A DNA stretch of 64,000 nucleotides from contig JAKQTP010000087.1 in the NCBI GenBank assembly GCA_029563035.1, positions 19,003 to 83,002 of the forward strand, in the 5' to 3' direction. Of the stretch, positions 34,898 through 42,634 are shown piece after piece. The stretch's first letter is position 1. The number at the start of each line of letters is the position of its first letter. Source of the stretch: an archaeon. GTDB taxonomy: Archaea; Iainarchaeota; Iainarchaeia; CSSED10-239. The position numbers and the translations under genes are program-made. The notes beneath the pieces were generated by a model. That model was not told where the DNA came from and searched no databases. It saw only the letters and a program-made list of their open reading frames with translations.

Positions 34898-36277
34898 GAC
34901 TTCTCCTATCTCCCTAATTTCTAGTAGATTGGTTCTTTGTTTTTTTGAGTTACTTACTCCTGCAGTAAAAATAAAAAGATCGCTATCTTGTAATCCTTCA
35001 CTTTTTAAATATTTGGCAGCATGAAAGGCTCCGTCTGAAATCCCTTCCTTCTCTCTGTTTAAATGCACTTCTCTTATACCCCAAACTAAAGAGAGCTTTC
35101 TAGCAGTTGCGGGATTGTTTGTCATACCGTAGGTAGGTACAGACAGTTTATGTCGAGACACCATACATGCAGTATACCCAGACCTAGTTGAAGTAACGAT
35201 TGCTTTAACTTCAGAAAGTAATACGGCTTTAGCGACAAGAGAAGATATTACGTCTGCGATTCTTTTAGATGGCCCGTAATCTGTTCTTGGTTTAAGCTCT
35301 TTCTCAGTTTCAATGGCCACTTTTACCATCATTTCCACACTCTCAATCGGGTATTTCCCAATTGCTGTTTCACCAGATAACATAACTGCATCAGCACCGC
35401 TGTAAATTGCACTGGCTATATCCTCAACTTCCGCCCTAGTTGGTCTTGGATTTTCTATCATTGAGTTTAACATTTGAGTTGCTACTATGACTGGCCTACC
35501 TTTAGCATTACATTTTTCTATTATGGATCTTTGAACGCTTGGAATTCTAGAAAGATCAATTTCAACGCCTAAATCCCCTCTCGCAACCATTATTCCTTCA
35601 GAATATTCTATTAAATCATTTATGTTTTTTATTCCATAGTTTGACTCTACCTTAGAGATAATCCATTGCTCTCCTTCTATTAATTCTCTAGCTTTCAATA
35701 TATCCTCTTTAGTCGATGCAAAGGACAGTGCAATGAAATCTACATCATTTTTTACTCCAAATTTGATGTCAACTATATCATTCTTAGTAACGGCGGAAGG
35801 ACAATATGCATCTCCTGGTATATTTATGCTCACCTTTTGTCTAAGATTTCCTTCATTCAACGCTTTGAGGTAAATATTTCCCTCTTCAATCTTAACTACC
35901 GTAAAGATCAATGTGCCATCATCAACTAAGACTTTGTCACCAGATTTCAAAAATTGGGATATATCGTTTTGTAATTGAATAATGCCATTTTGTTTTTTTG
36001 AAGAAAATATATACTCTTTTCCCGTGAATATATGGATTGTATTGTTGAATTCCCCAATTCTTATATCGGGGCCTTTAGTGTCTAGCAGAATACCAACTCT
36101 TTTATTTGTATCCTCAGATACTTCCCTTATTGTTTTAATCACCTTGAGATGTTCAGAGTGGGTGCCATGGGAGAAATTTAATCTAGCTACATCCATTCCA
36201 GACTTAACAAGTTTTGTTATCATCTCATAATTTGAAACACTTGGCCCTATTGTGCATATGATCTTAGTTTTCTTCAA
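34886..36277 (-). CDS. pyk: Pyruvate kinase
   Basis: 463 aa glycolytic enzyme converting PEP and ADP to pyruvate and ATP. KTKIICTIGPSVSNYEMI, DVARLNFSHGTHSEH, GILLDTKGPDIRIGEF and the catalytic-lysine region QWIISKVESNYGIKN are all present, with MVARGDLGVEI after. The frame opens at TTG 36295, but TTG 36277 is preceded by GGAGG and gives the normal KKTKIICTIG start; it lies 2 bases after the upstream gene. Confidence 0.95.
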   Translation of the reverse strand: MKKTKIICTIGPSVSNYEMITKLVKSGMDVARLNFSHGTHSEHLKVIKTIREVSEDTNKRVGILLDTKGPDIRIGEFNNTIHIFTGKEYIFSSKKQNGIIQLQNDISQFLKSGDKVLVDDGTLIFTVVKIEEGNIYLKALNEGNLRQKVSINIPGDAYCPSAVTKNDIVDIKFGVKNDVDFIALSFASTKEDILKARELIEGEQWIISKVESNYGIKNINDLIEYSEGIMVARGDLGVEIDLSRIPSVQRSIIEKCNAKGRPVIVATQMLNSMIENPRPTRAEVEDIASAIYSGADAVMLSGETAIGKYPIESVEMMVKVAIETEKELKPRTDYGPSKRIADVISSLVAKAVLLSEVKAIVTSTRSGYTACMVSRHKLSVPTYGMTNNPATARKLSLVWGIREVHLNREKEGISDGAFHAAKYLKSEGLQDSDLFIFTAGVSNSKKQRTNLLEIREIGEVLSS

Positions 36278-36279
36278 AT

Positions 36280-36780
36280 TTAGAATTCCTCCCAAGCGAT
36301 ATCAAATTCAATTTCTAGATTCATTATTTTATCGATAACTGCCTTCAATGTCATATTTTTTGATTCTTCAGAAATATTTATTAAAAATCCTAGATTACCC
36401 TTGTTAATAAGAATTGAAGTGGTTTTTTCAGTACTAACTTTTTTACCAAGAATATCTTTTTCCGGAAAGCTTTCAGGATCTATCTTAATTTTTGTTATTA
36501 GTACTGTGCCTTTATCTCCAGTAATGCCTTTAATTTTATCTTTTAATCTTTTTTGTATTTCTAATATAGACACATTCCTATGTTGTCTGCAGTAATGAAC
36601 AGAATGGATGGTATAGATATTTTTATCACCAGTGTACTCTAAAAAACCAATACTACTATCGCCAGTATCTCTTCCTTTATGTCCTGGGAAACTACAATTT
36701 TTAACTTCAAGAGGATCAATAGAGAAGACCTTCATTATCCCAAGAATATCTTTTGCCTTATCGGCCATTAAATGTTCCAT
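36280..36780 (-). CDS. Hypothetical protein upstream of pyruvate kinase
   Basis: 166 aa (or 162 from Met5). Soluble alpha/beta composition, with single Cys residues in VKNCSFPGHKG and VHYCRQHRN, and a C-terminal acidic end. GDKNIYTIHSVHYCRQH suggests a compact, perhaps metal-binding, N-terminal half. I do not recognise the family. It is probably cotranscribed with pyk, with 2 bases between; an allosteric or redox link to glycolysis would be speculation. Confidence 0.6.
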   Translation of the reverse strand: MEHLMADKAKDILGIMKVFSIDPLEVKNCSFPGHKGRDTGDSSIGFLEYTGDKNIYTIHSVHYCRQHRNVSILEIQKRLKDKIKGITGDKGTVLITKIKIDPESFPEKDILGKKVSTEKTTSILINKGNLGFLINISEESKNMTLKAVIDKIMNLEIEFDIAWEEF

Positions 36781-36902
36781 TTCTTACACCTAAAAATTAG
36801 TTATTGGCTTAATATAAAAGTTTCACTGTATTTAATTGACGTATCAATCATCGTTACATTTATAAAGAATTTCAAAATATATGGTTTGGACTTTATAAGT
36901 AT

Positions 36903-36987
36903 GCGGGGGTTGCCGAGCCTGGTCAAAGGTGCAGGGCTTAGGACCCTGTCTCGTAGGAGTTCCCGTGTTCAAATCACGGCCCCCGCA
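36903..36987 (+). tRNA. tRNA-Leu (anticodon UAG)
   Basis: Class II tRNA with a long variable arm. Acceptor GCGGGGG/CCCCCGC, anticodon stem CAGGG/CCCTG with loop CTTAGGA (anticodon TAG), T arm CGTG-TTCAAAT-CACG. Discriminator A; CCA not encoded. A TATA-like TTTATAAAG lies at about 36857, and a run of seven T just after the gene probably ends transcription. Confidence 0.96.
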
Positions 36988-37104
36988 CTTTTTTTATAAA
37001 GCTAATGTGGCATTGTTTTTTATTTTAAAACAAGTTAGTTTTAAGGCCAGAAGTTTATTAATTTCAAGTATAGTTTTTGGAATGAGAATAGATTGAAAGG
37101 AAGA

Positions 37105-37518
37105 TTATTTAGAGTAATTTAATTCACTTTCAATCATATAAGATAAATTTAGTAGGATCATGTTCAAATTAGTAGATCTGCAGTTAGGGCACCTTACAGG
37201 AGCCTTAAATGTGTAATTCCCTCCACACTTGCATTTTCCTGCAAACTCTTCGACTAATCTATTATATTCGTCCTCGTTTATTGGTTCCCCCGGATAATTA
37301 TCTTGGATATACTTGTCGGAAGCTCCAGTTGCAACGCAATAAGGTATCTTAATTCCTTTTATGAATTTTAAATGGATTTCACCCAGTTCATGAAATGATA
37401 CGCATCGTAGCTCGCCGCACTTGTCGCAGTGCAGATCGTGGACAATGAATCCGCCGCCCATACGAACTTCGTACCTTGTGCCACAATCCTTGCATATGGC
37501 TTCAGAAATACATCCCAT
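37105..37518 (-). CDS. Two-zinc-ribbon hypothetical protein
   Basis: 137 aa. N-terminal CKDCGTRYEVRMGGGF with CDKCGELRC (residues 9-40) and C-terminal CKCGGNYTF with CPNCRSTNL (about 94-118) form two ribbons flanking a short middle domain. No membrane segment. Similar proteins exist without known function; nucleic-acid or metal handling is possible. Confidence 0.65.
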   Translation of the reverse strand: MGCISEAICKDCGTRYEVRMGGGFIVHDLHCDKCGELRCVSFHELGEIHLKFIKGIKIPYCVATGASDKYIQDNYPGEPINEDEYNRLVEEFAGKCKCGGNYTFKAPVRCPNCRSTNLNMILLNLSYMIESELNYSK

Positions 37519-37559
37519 GCATAATAAAAGAGTTACTACTATTTATTGCTAATTGAAGC

Positions 37560-37970
37560 TTATCTTACTAAGATATTTCTTTCATGCCCTTTATAGATGA
37601 ATTTGTCTTCTATATTGTCCTTTGATAGTTCAACAAATTCCAAAATCTCTGCTATCTTAGAGCTCATTTTATCTGTGTAATAAAGTGAAATAGCTTTGGA
37701 AGCCTGGGCTCTTTAGGTGACTCATATTTGGTCTTTCCAAGATGACTTGTTATTACATGGAGAATCTTGTTTTCAATTCCTCGTCAAATCCATCAATTTT
37801 GTTGGAAATATGGATTAAACATAAATCCAGATAACTACAAGCTGCCCCTTCTTTACAACAAAGCCTCATTAAAAAAAGTGCCATGCCTTTTTCACAAATT
37901 ATCCAGAACTCCTTCTTGGTCACAACATCGTCATAGGGAACATCATAGATCTTAGCCTTTACAACCCCCC
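37560..37970 (-). pseudogene. Decayed HD-domain phosphohydrolase (YhaM/HDc-like)
   Basis: Three adjoining frames on the minus strand spell one protein: IDGFDEELKT, then after a frameshift KILHVITSHLGKTKYESPKE and PRLP, then after another shift KAISLYYTDKMSSKIAEI to the stop at 37560. The SHLGKxxYxSPxEPxxPxAxxLxYxD pattern matches the C-terminal half of HD-domain 3'-5' exoribonucleases (YhaM: SHHGExxxGSPxxPxTPEAxALHYxD). At least two frameshifts, so not functional. Confidence 0.6.
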
Positions 37971-38137
37971 CATAATGTCATTATATCAAGCGATACAAAG
38001 TATAGGATGATTTTACAAGAGTATTGGAAAAATCTACATGCCTTTTACCTAAAGTCCTTGATGTCCAATATTATACTCGATGATTTAAAAATATCCTTAT
38101 GTTTAAAAATAGGAATAAAAATAATCAATTAATGATA

Positions 38138-38896
38138 CTATTCCTTATATCCGAGCTGTTTGGCCTTATCTAAACATTCATTTGCTAGGGTATCTCTACC
38201 GAGTTTCTGAAGTGCAACTCCTTTGTTCCACCACGCATGCGCATCCTTTGAATTTAACTCAATAGCCCTTTCAAAACACGACAATGCTTCTGAGTATCTT
38301 CCCATATTTAATAGAGATATTCCTTTGTTACGCCATGCAAATGCATTATTTGGATCCAGTTCAATAGCTCTTTCATAGCATGACAATGCCTCTGGATATT
38401 TCCCTAGTCTAAGGAGTGACACTCCTTTGTTACGCCATGTAGGCGCATAATTTGGATTTAGCTCAGTAGCCCTTTCAAAACACGATAATGCCTCTGAGTC
38501 TCTCCCTATATTTAAAAGCGATATTCCTTTGCTACGCCATGCGACTGTATAGCTTGGATCCAGTTCAATAGCTCTTTCATAGCATTTGATTGCATTTGCA
38601 GCATCACGTGACTCAAGATACTCATTTCCCTTTCTGTTAGATTCTATAGCTTCAGGATTCTTACTTTCCATATGTTTATACTTTTCATGTGAGATTGGAT
38701 CCAATATACCATTACAGTAGGGGCAAGTTATCCATATCCTTCTTAATCCCCTGCCACAATGCCTACATAAAGAAAAATAATTAGCCTGATCTTGTTTTTC
38801 CTTTGACAAACTTTCTCCGCAATAAGGGCAATGTGGGAATCCACTTGAAACAGTTTTACCACATTTTTTACAATTTATTTCTTCCATCTTTACCAC
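38138..38896 (-). CDS. Double zinc-ribbon and TPR protein
   Basis: 252 aa. Two zinc ribbons at residues about 7-60 (CKKC/CPYC and CRHC/CPYC) are followed by four near-identical 34-residue TPR units (about 88-225), each of the type AxAWRxKGISLLNxGRxSEALSCFERAIELDPN. The repeats are so alike that recent duplication or gene conversion is likely. A cytosolic protein-interaction role is inferred. Confidence 0.8.
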   Translation of the reverse strand: MVKMEEINCKKCGKTVSSGFPHCPYCGESLSKEKQDQANYFSLCRHCGRGLRRIWITCPYCNGILDPISHEKYKHMESKNPEAIESNRKGNEYLESRDAANAIKCYERAIELDPSYTVAWRSKGISLLNIGRDSEALSCFERATELNPNYAPTWRNKGVSLLRLGKYPEALSCYERAIELDPNNAFAWRNKGISLLNMGRYSEALSCFERAIELNSKDAHAWWNKGVALQKLGRDTLANECLDKAKQLGYKE

Positions 38897-38964
38897 GTAT
38901 AATTATAATTTTCATCTTTTATAAAAATATGGAAAAAAGGAGGAAATTATTTTTCAAATAAAAA

Positions 38965-39330
38965 TTACTCCTTTTTCCAGTTCCAGAACTTGTTGCTCGG
39001 CATCACTTTCCACTCCTTGTCCCGACACTCTGTTCTAACGGGGATCCAAATGTTTCTAATCTTTTTCATAGGGCAGATGTGACATGGGCCTGGGCTCTGC
39101 TTTTTGGAATTACCAGAATAGCTGCACCTGATGTATGAGAAAGATCTACTGACATGCGATCTTTTGATGTGGGGGCATGTTATGCTTTCACAATCGTTCC
39201 TTGTGGATGCTACCCTTATGCGCTTGTCATGCACCTTCATCCTCCTGATGCTAATAAACTCAGGTATGGTCTTTTGGACCTGTATCCTATAGAAAAAATC
39301 AAGCCTTGTCTGCGCTAGATTGTTGCCCAT
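38965..39330 (-). CDS. Cys-rich hypothetical protein in the plastic tract
   Basis: About 121 aa from ATG 39330. Cys residues are spaced CESITCPHIKRSHVSRSFSY and then CSYSG, CHICP and TEC, suggesting a small metal-binding domain; basic overall. GC-richer than its neighbours. The frame extends a further 33 bases to TTG 39363, across the palindromic repeat at 39330-39349; ATG 39330 starts at its edge. Family unknown, possibly a degenerating gene. Confidence 0.4.
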   Translation of the reverse strand: MGNNLAQTRLDFFYRIQVQKTIPEFISIRRMKVHDKRIRVASTRNDCESITCPHIKRSHVSRSFSYIRCSYSGNSKKQSPGPCHICPMKKIRNIWIPVRTECRDKEWKVMPSNKFWNWKKE

Positions 39331-39391
39331 GGCCCTAATTTTAGGGCCAGGTATATTATGCAAATCCTAAAGCAAAATACTATTTAGTATT
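39330..39391. repeat. Dispersed palindromic repeat, family 2, copy 1
   Basis: Begins with hairpin TGGCCCTAA-TT-TTAGGGCCA (39330-39349), then a conserved tail containing ATGCAAATCCTA, AGCAAAATA and ATTTAGTATT. Copy 2 at 40423-40484 differs at only a few positions. Lies at the 5' edge of the Cys-rich gene. Confidence 0.75.
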
Positions 39392-39423
39392 AAGTTTAAT
39401 ATAAAAAGATAAAAAAATATAAT

Positions 39424-40208
39424 TTATTCTCTGTTGCCAAGTCCGAACTTTTTCATGATCCAGTCCATTGGGAGGGACTTCTTTGCAGTTTCACAAACAA
39501 CATCAAGATAAGCAATGTAGATGTCGTAGTTGTTGTTTCTATCGTCATACCATACTACGCGGTCGCAGTATATGGCTGGAACATATTGGCCAGCTGTGTT
39601 TGTAGTTATCTGAAACTCCTGCCCTGTTTTCAGGTTGTAGCCGTAGATGTCTGCGTTGGTGTTTCTATAGTCATCCCAGACGACGATGTCGCCGTATATG
39701 GCCGGATGATATTGGTAATTTGTGTTTGTAGTTATCTGAAACTCCTGCTTGGTCTTCAGATTGTAGCCGTAGATGTCTGCGTTGGTGTTTCTATAGTCAT
39801 GCCAGACGACTATGTCGCCGTATATGGCTGGAGAATATTGGTCATTTGTGTTTGTAGTTATTCGAAACTCCTGCCCTGTTTCAGGTTGTAGCCGTAGATG
39901 TCCGAGTTGGTGTTTCTATAGTCATACCAGACGACTATGTCGCCGTATATGGCTGGATCATATTGATCAGCTGTGTTTGTAGTTATCTGAAACTCCTGCT
40001 TGGTCTTCAGGTTGTAGCCGTAGATGTCCGAGTTGGTGTTTCTATAGTCATGCCAGACGACTATGTCGCCGTATATGGCTGGAGAATATTGGTGAGTTGG
40101 ATCTTTAGTTATCCTTTCTTCAGATAGGACCTTTGTCCCCAAGACAGATGAGAATGCGGCAAATGCCAGGACAAATATAATTAATAATGATTTTAGATAT
40201 TTTCCCAT
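39424..40208 (-). pseudogene. Secreted five-blade TolB-like propeller gene with one-base frameshift
   Basis: ATG 40208, preceded by GTGAT, starts a signal peptide (YLKSLLIIFVLAFAAFSSVLG) and repeats of 42 residues (126 bases) of the type QYSPAIYGDIVVWHDYRNTN followed by DIYGYNLKTKQEFQITTNT. After two repeats the frame breaks at about 39879-39881, where CTGAAACAGG has three A; the matching spot in another repeat (near 39609) has four. Restoring one A gives five repeats and a tail MDWIMKKFGLGNRE ending at 39424. A recent mutation, phase variation or a sequencing slip are all possible. Confidence 0.8.
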
Positions 40209-40292
40209 GTTATCACAATTATTGTTACTATAGCCGCTATGATAATATTTAAGCATTTCGGCTAATCCAATTGCCCATTTTAATTCCAATCC

Positions 40293-40353
40293 CATTAAAC
40301 AAACTGGCCCTATCTTTTAATGGAAGCTTGGCATGCTAAATGATCGTTTAATG
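40293..40353. repeat. 61-base palindrome-ended repeat, family 1, copy A
   Basis: Ends CATTAAAC and GTTTAATG are perfect inverted repeats. The interior holds TGGCCCTATCTTTTAATGG and GCTTGGCATGCTAAATGATC. Copy B at 41354-41414 is almost identical. Similarity continues about 15 bases beyond both ends, so the true borders are uncertain. Non-coding, MITE-like. Confidence 0.75.
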
Positions 40354-40422
40354 AAAATAATTATTTTCAACACTTTTGTCCATTTCTAGCTCTCTTGTAG
40401 AGAAGTAGCCCCATTCTTCTAT

Positions 40423-40484
40423 TGGCCCTAATTTTAGGGCCAGGTATAATATGCAAATCCTAGAGCAAAATAGTATTTAGTATT
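40423..40484. repeat. Dispersed palindromic repeat, family 2, copy 2
   Basis: Same hairpin (40423-40442) and tail as the copy at 39330-39391. Just downstream comes TTTTTAGGGCCTAAT, a partial echo of the hairpin strand, then inverted repeat ATATGGAAAA/TTTTCCATAT (40501-40510 and 40529-40538) before the DUF2225 gene. Confidence 0.75.
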
Positions 40485-40578
40485 TTTAGGGCCTAATAGG
40501 ATATGGAAAAGAATTTTTTTTCTATATTTTTTCCATATTCTTATATATCTTGAAACAATAGTGATTTGAGGTAAATAT

Positions 40579-41241
40579 ATGACTACTGTTTGTAAAGAAG
40601 AAACGGAATGTAGTATATGTAATAAAAAAAGTTCACATGAATTAATTATGAGCACGAATGCATTTGGCTCTCCAGACTTGGATACAAGGCCACCAGAAAT
40701 GAGGAGGTCAACCATGATTTACTGGGTCCAGGAATGCCCTTATTGTGGCTATTGCAATGAAAACATTGGTTATGCAAATAAGGAATATCCAGAATTAATA
40801 AAAACAGAATCTTATCGTGATCAACTTAAAAACAAAGATTATCCACAACTCGCAAATCGCTTCTTGTGTAATTCATTTCTTACCGAGAGGGATAAATCAT
40901 ACAAGGAATCCGGACTTCAATCATTGTATGCGGCATGGGCGTGTGACGATTCACCTGAACATTCAGAGATGGCAATCAAATGCAGAGAAAGAGCATATGA
41001 TCTTTTTCAACTAGCAAAATCGAATGGTGAAAACATTTTTAACAATGACCTTGAAGACGGAGTTATTTTGGTAGAACTTCTAAGAAGGATGAAGAGATTT
41101 GATGAGGGGCTAGAAAAGTGTATCAAAGAAATAAGTAAGAATTCTAATGGTATCTTAAAAAAAATTTTAGAGTACGAAAAACTTCTTATCGAGAATAAGG
41201 ATAGTTATTGTCATAATGTAAGGGAAATCCAATTAAAATAA
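40579..41241 (+). CDS. DUF2225 protein
   Basis: 220 aa. CSICNKKSSHELIMSTNAFGSPDLDTRP and WVQECPYCGYCNENIG-type segments (quoted in part) are DUF2225 hallmarks: two Cys pairs forming a zinc site, followed by a helical TPR-like body. Function unknown. ATG 40579 is preceded by GAGGTA. The last codons and the stop lie inside a degraded family-1 repeat (41231-41273), and repeats flank the gene on both sides, hinting at mobilisation. Confidence 0.8.
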   Translation: MTTVCKEETECSICNKKSSHELIMSTNAFGSPDLDTRPPEMRRSTMIYWVQECPYCGYCNENIGYANKEYPELIKTESYRDQLKNKDYPQLANRFLCNSFLTERDKSYKESGLQSLYAAWACDDSPEHSEMAIKCRERAYDLFQLAKSNGENIFNNDLEDGVILVELLRRMKRFDEGLEKCIKEISKNSNGILKKILEYEKLLIENKDSYCHNVREIQLK

Positions 41242-41273
41242 TTGGCCCTATCTTTTAATAGCTAACGTTTAAT
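41231..41273. repeat. Degraded family-1 repeat, copy C
   Basis: AATTAAAATAATTGGCCCTA resembles the left end of copies A and B, TATCTTTTAAT matches their interior, and CGTTTAAT (41266-41273) their right end, with an internal deletion. The DUF2225 stop codon lies within it. Confidence 0.5.
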
Positions 41274-41353
41274 ATAAAAAGCAAATGTAATAACTGCGCG
41301 TAGTCTTAGTTATATGCAATGTTAGATTTGTCTCTAATTTTAATTTCAAATCC

Positions 41354-41414
41354 CATTAAACAAACTGGCCTTTTCTTTTAATGGAAGCTTGGCATGCTAA
41401 AGGATCGTTTAATG
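41354..41414. repeat. 61-base palindrome-ended repeat, family 1, copy B
   Basis: CATTAAAC (41354-41361) to GTTTAATG (41407-41414), with the same interior as copy A save a few changes (TGGCCTTTTC for TGGCCCTATC; GGATC for TGATC). Located between the DUF2225 gene and a hypothetical gene of opposite strand. Confidence 0.75.
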
Positions 41415-41434
41415 AAAAAGGAAATTATTTGGCC

Positions 41435-41755
41435 TTATTTCTTCTTGGCTGCCATTTTGAAAAAGTCCGCCTTTAGATTAGAATTTTGTTTCATCAATTC
41501 AAACATCTCCATGGAAGCCCTCATATCTTCAAGCATAGAAGAATTTCCCTGTGCAAACTTGAAATAATCATTTCTGACTTCACTAATCTCCATATCCTTA
41601 GTATACCTAGATTTTATGCCATGAGTCTTTTGTAAATGAATTTCTAGAGCCCTATAGATTGAGAATAGGTATGTGGTACATATTATTTCAATACGGCTAG
41701 GAATAAATAAATATGCCCGGCCCTGTATTTTTCTGATAGCACATTTTGGAAACAA
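41435..41755 (-). CDS. Hypothetical protein, 106 aa
   Basis: The N-terminal half is basic (FPKCAIRKIQGRAYLFIPSR) and the C-terminal half acidic and helical (SMLEDMRASMEMFELMKQNS) with a lysine end, AAKKK. Met-rich helices suggest a binding or oligomerisation role, but no family is recognised. It lies at the right edge of the repeat-rich tract; a later start (within the helical part) is possible. Confidence 0.4.
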   Translation of the reverse strand: MFPKCAIRKIQGRAYLFIPSRIEIICTTYLFSIYRALEIHLQKTHGIKSRYTKDMEISEVRNDYFKFAQGNSSMLEDMRASMEMFELMKQNSNLKADFFKMAAKKK

Positions 41756-41794
41756 TAAAGCTATATACCTATAATTCCTTAGTTAATTGATTTT

Positions 41795-42622
41795 ATGGGA
41801 TTAGAAATACCTGAGATATTAACGATATCAGAACAAATGAAAGAAAATTTGCTGGATAAAGAAATTACAAACATCATTTTGACCAAACACTCAGAATCAA
41901 CAATTAAACAGGGAATGTCAAATCTTGACAATAGAAATAAAGATATATTAAATTCCAAAATAAAAAGAATAACCCCTAAAGGTAAGTGGATATTTTTAGA
42001 GTTTAAAAATGGCAGTATTTTAATGTTTGGCGAAATAATAGGTAAATTTCTGTATATCAAAAAAGATTTACCATTACCTCCAAAATACCATGTTAGTTTT
42101 CAATTTGATGATGGTTCCATCGTCACACTCAATCTTTTCCTATACGCATTTATAGTAGTTGCCACATTAGAAGAGAAAAAAGTTCACAGATATGCCGGCA
42201 ATATTGGTATTTCTCCAAATGAATCAGAATTTACATTAGACTATTTTTTACATGTTTTATCAAATAATGAAAATAAATCAATTAAAGCTGCACTAAACCT
42301 TCAAGAAGAAATGTCTGGCCTTGGAAACGCCTATATAAATGATATTCTTTACATGGCAAAAATACATCCTAAAAGAAAAGTATCTGATCTTAAGGAAATA
42401 GAGCGAAACAATCTTTATGATTCTATCATCAAGACAATAAATTCTGCAATTGAACTTGGTGGAAGTTCAGACGAATACGATCTTTATGGTAATTTGGGAA
42501 AATATGTTAGGCTCATGGGTAAAAATACCAATGAATGTAAATTGTGTGGCAATAAAATACTAAAAGAAAATATTCTTGGATCATCCTCATATTTTTGTCC
42601 AGTGTGTCAAAAATATGATTAA
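41795..42622 (+). CDS. Fpg/Nei-family DNA glycosylase-like protein with altered N-terminus
   Basis: 275 aa. H2TH region SGLGNAYINDILYMAKIHPKRK (about residues 168-189, longer run not quoted) and a four-Cys zinc finger (CKLCGNKI ... CPVC) at the end mark the Fpg/Nei fold. Bona fide enzymes start with P-E-L-P-E, the N-terminal Pro being the catalytic nucleophile; this one starts MGLEIPEILT, so no Pro can be exposed. The group with MIELPEA-type starts is known in other prokaryotes. Activity is thus doubtful; damage binding remains possible. Confidence 0.8.
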   Translation: MGLEIPEILTISEQMKENLLDKEITNIILTKHSESTIKQGMSNLDNRNKDILNSKIKRITPKGKWIFLEFKNGSILMFGEIIGKFLYIKKDLPLPPKYHVSFQFDDGSIVTLNLFLYAFIVVATLEEKKVHRYAGNIGISPNESEFTLDYFLHVLSNNENKSIKAALNLQEEMSGLGNAYINDILYMAKIHPKRKVSDLKEIERNNLYDSIIKTINSAIELGGSSDEYDLYGNLGKYVRLMGKNTNECKLCGNKILKENILGSSSYFCPVCQKYD

Positions 42623-42634
42623 TATTATACATTC

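Noticed and set aside
36772..36999. 75-codon plus-strand frame over tRNA-Leu
   Set aside because: It runs through the whole tRNA gene; not a protein gene.
38138..38896. Tandem DNA repeat in its own right
   Set aside because: The 102-base periodicity is explained by the 34-residue TPR units of the gene.
39424..40208. CRISPR array (regular repeats)
   Set aside because: The 126-base periodic repeats are coding blades of a propeller protein, with no unique spacers between short repeats.
40434..40715. 93-codon minus-strand frame
   Set aside because: Antisense to the start of the DUF2225 gene and across the repeat; no ribosome-binding site.
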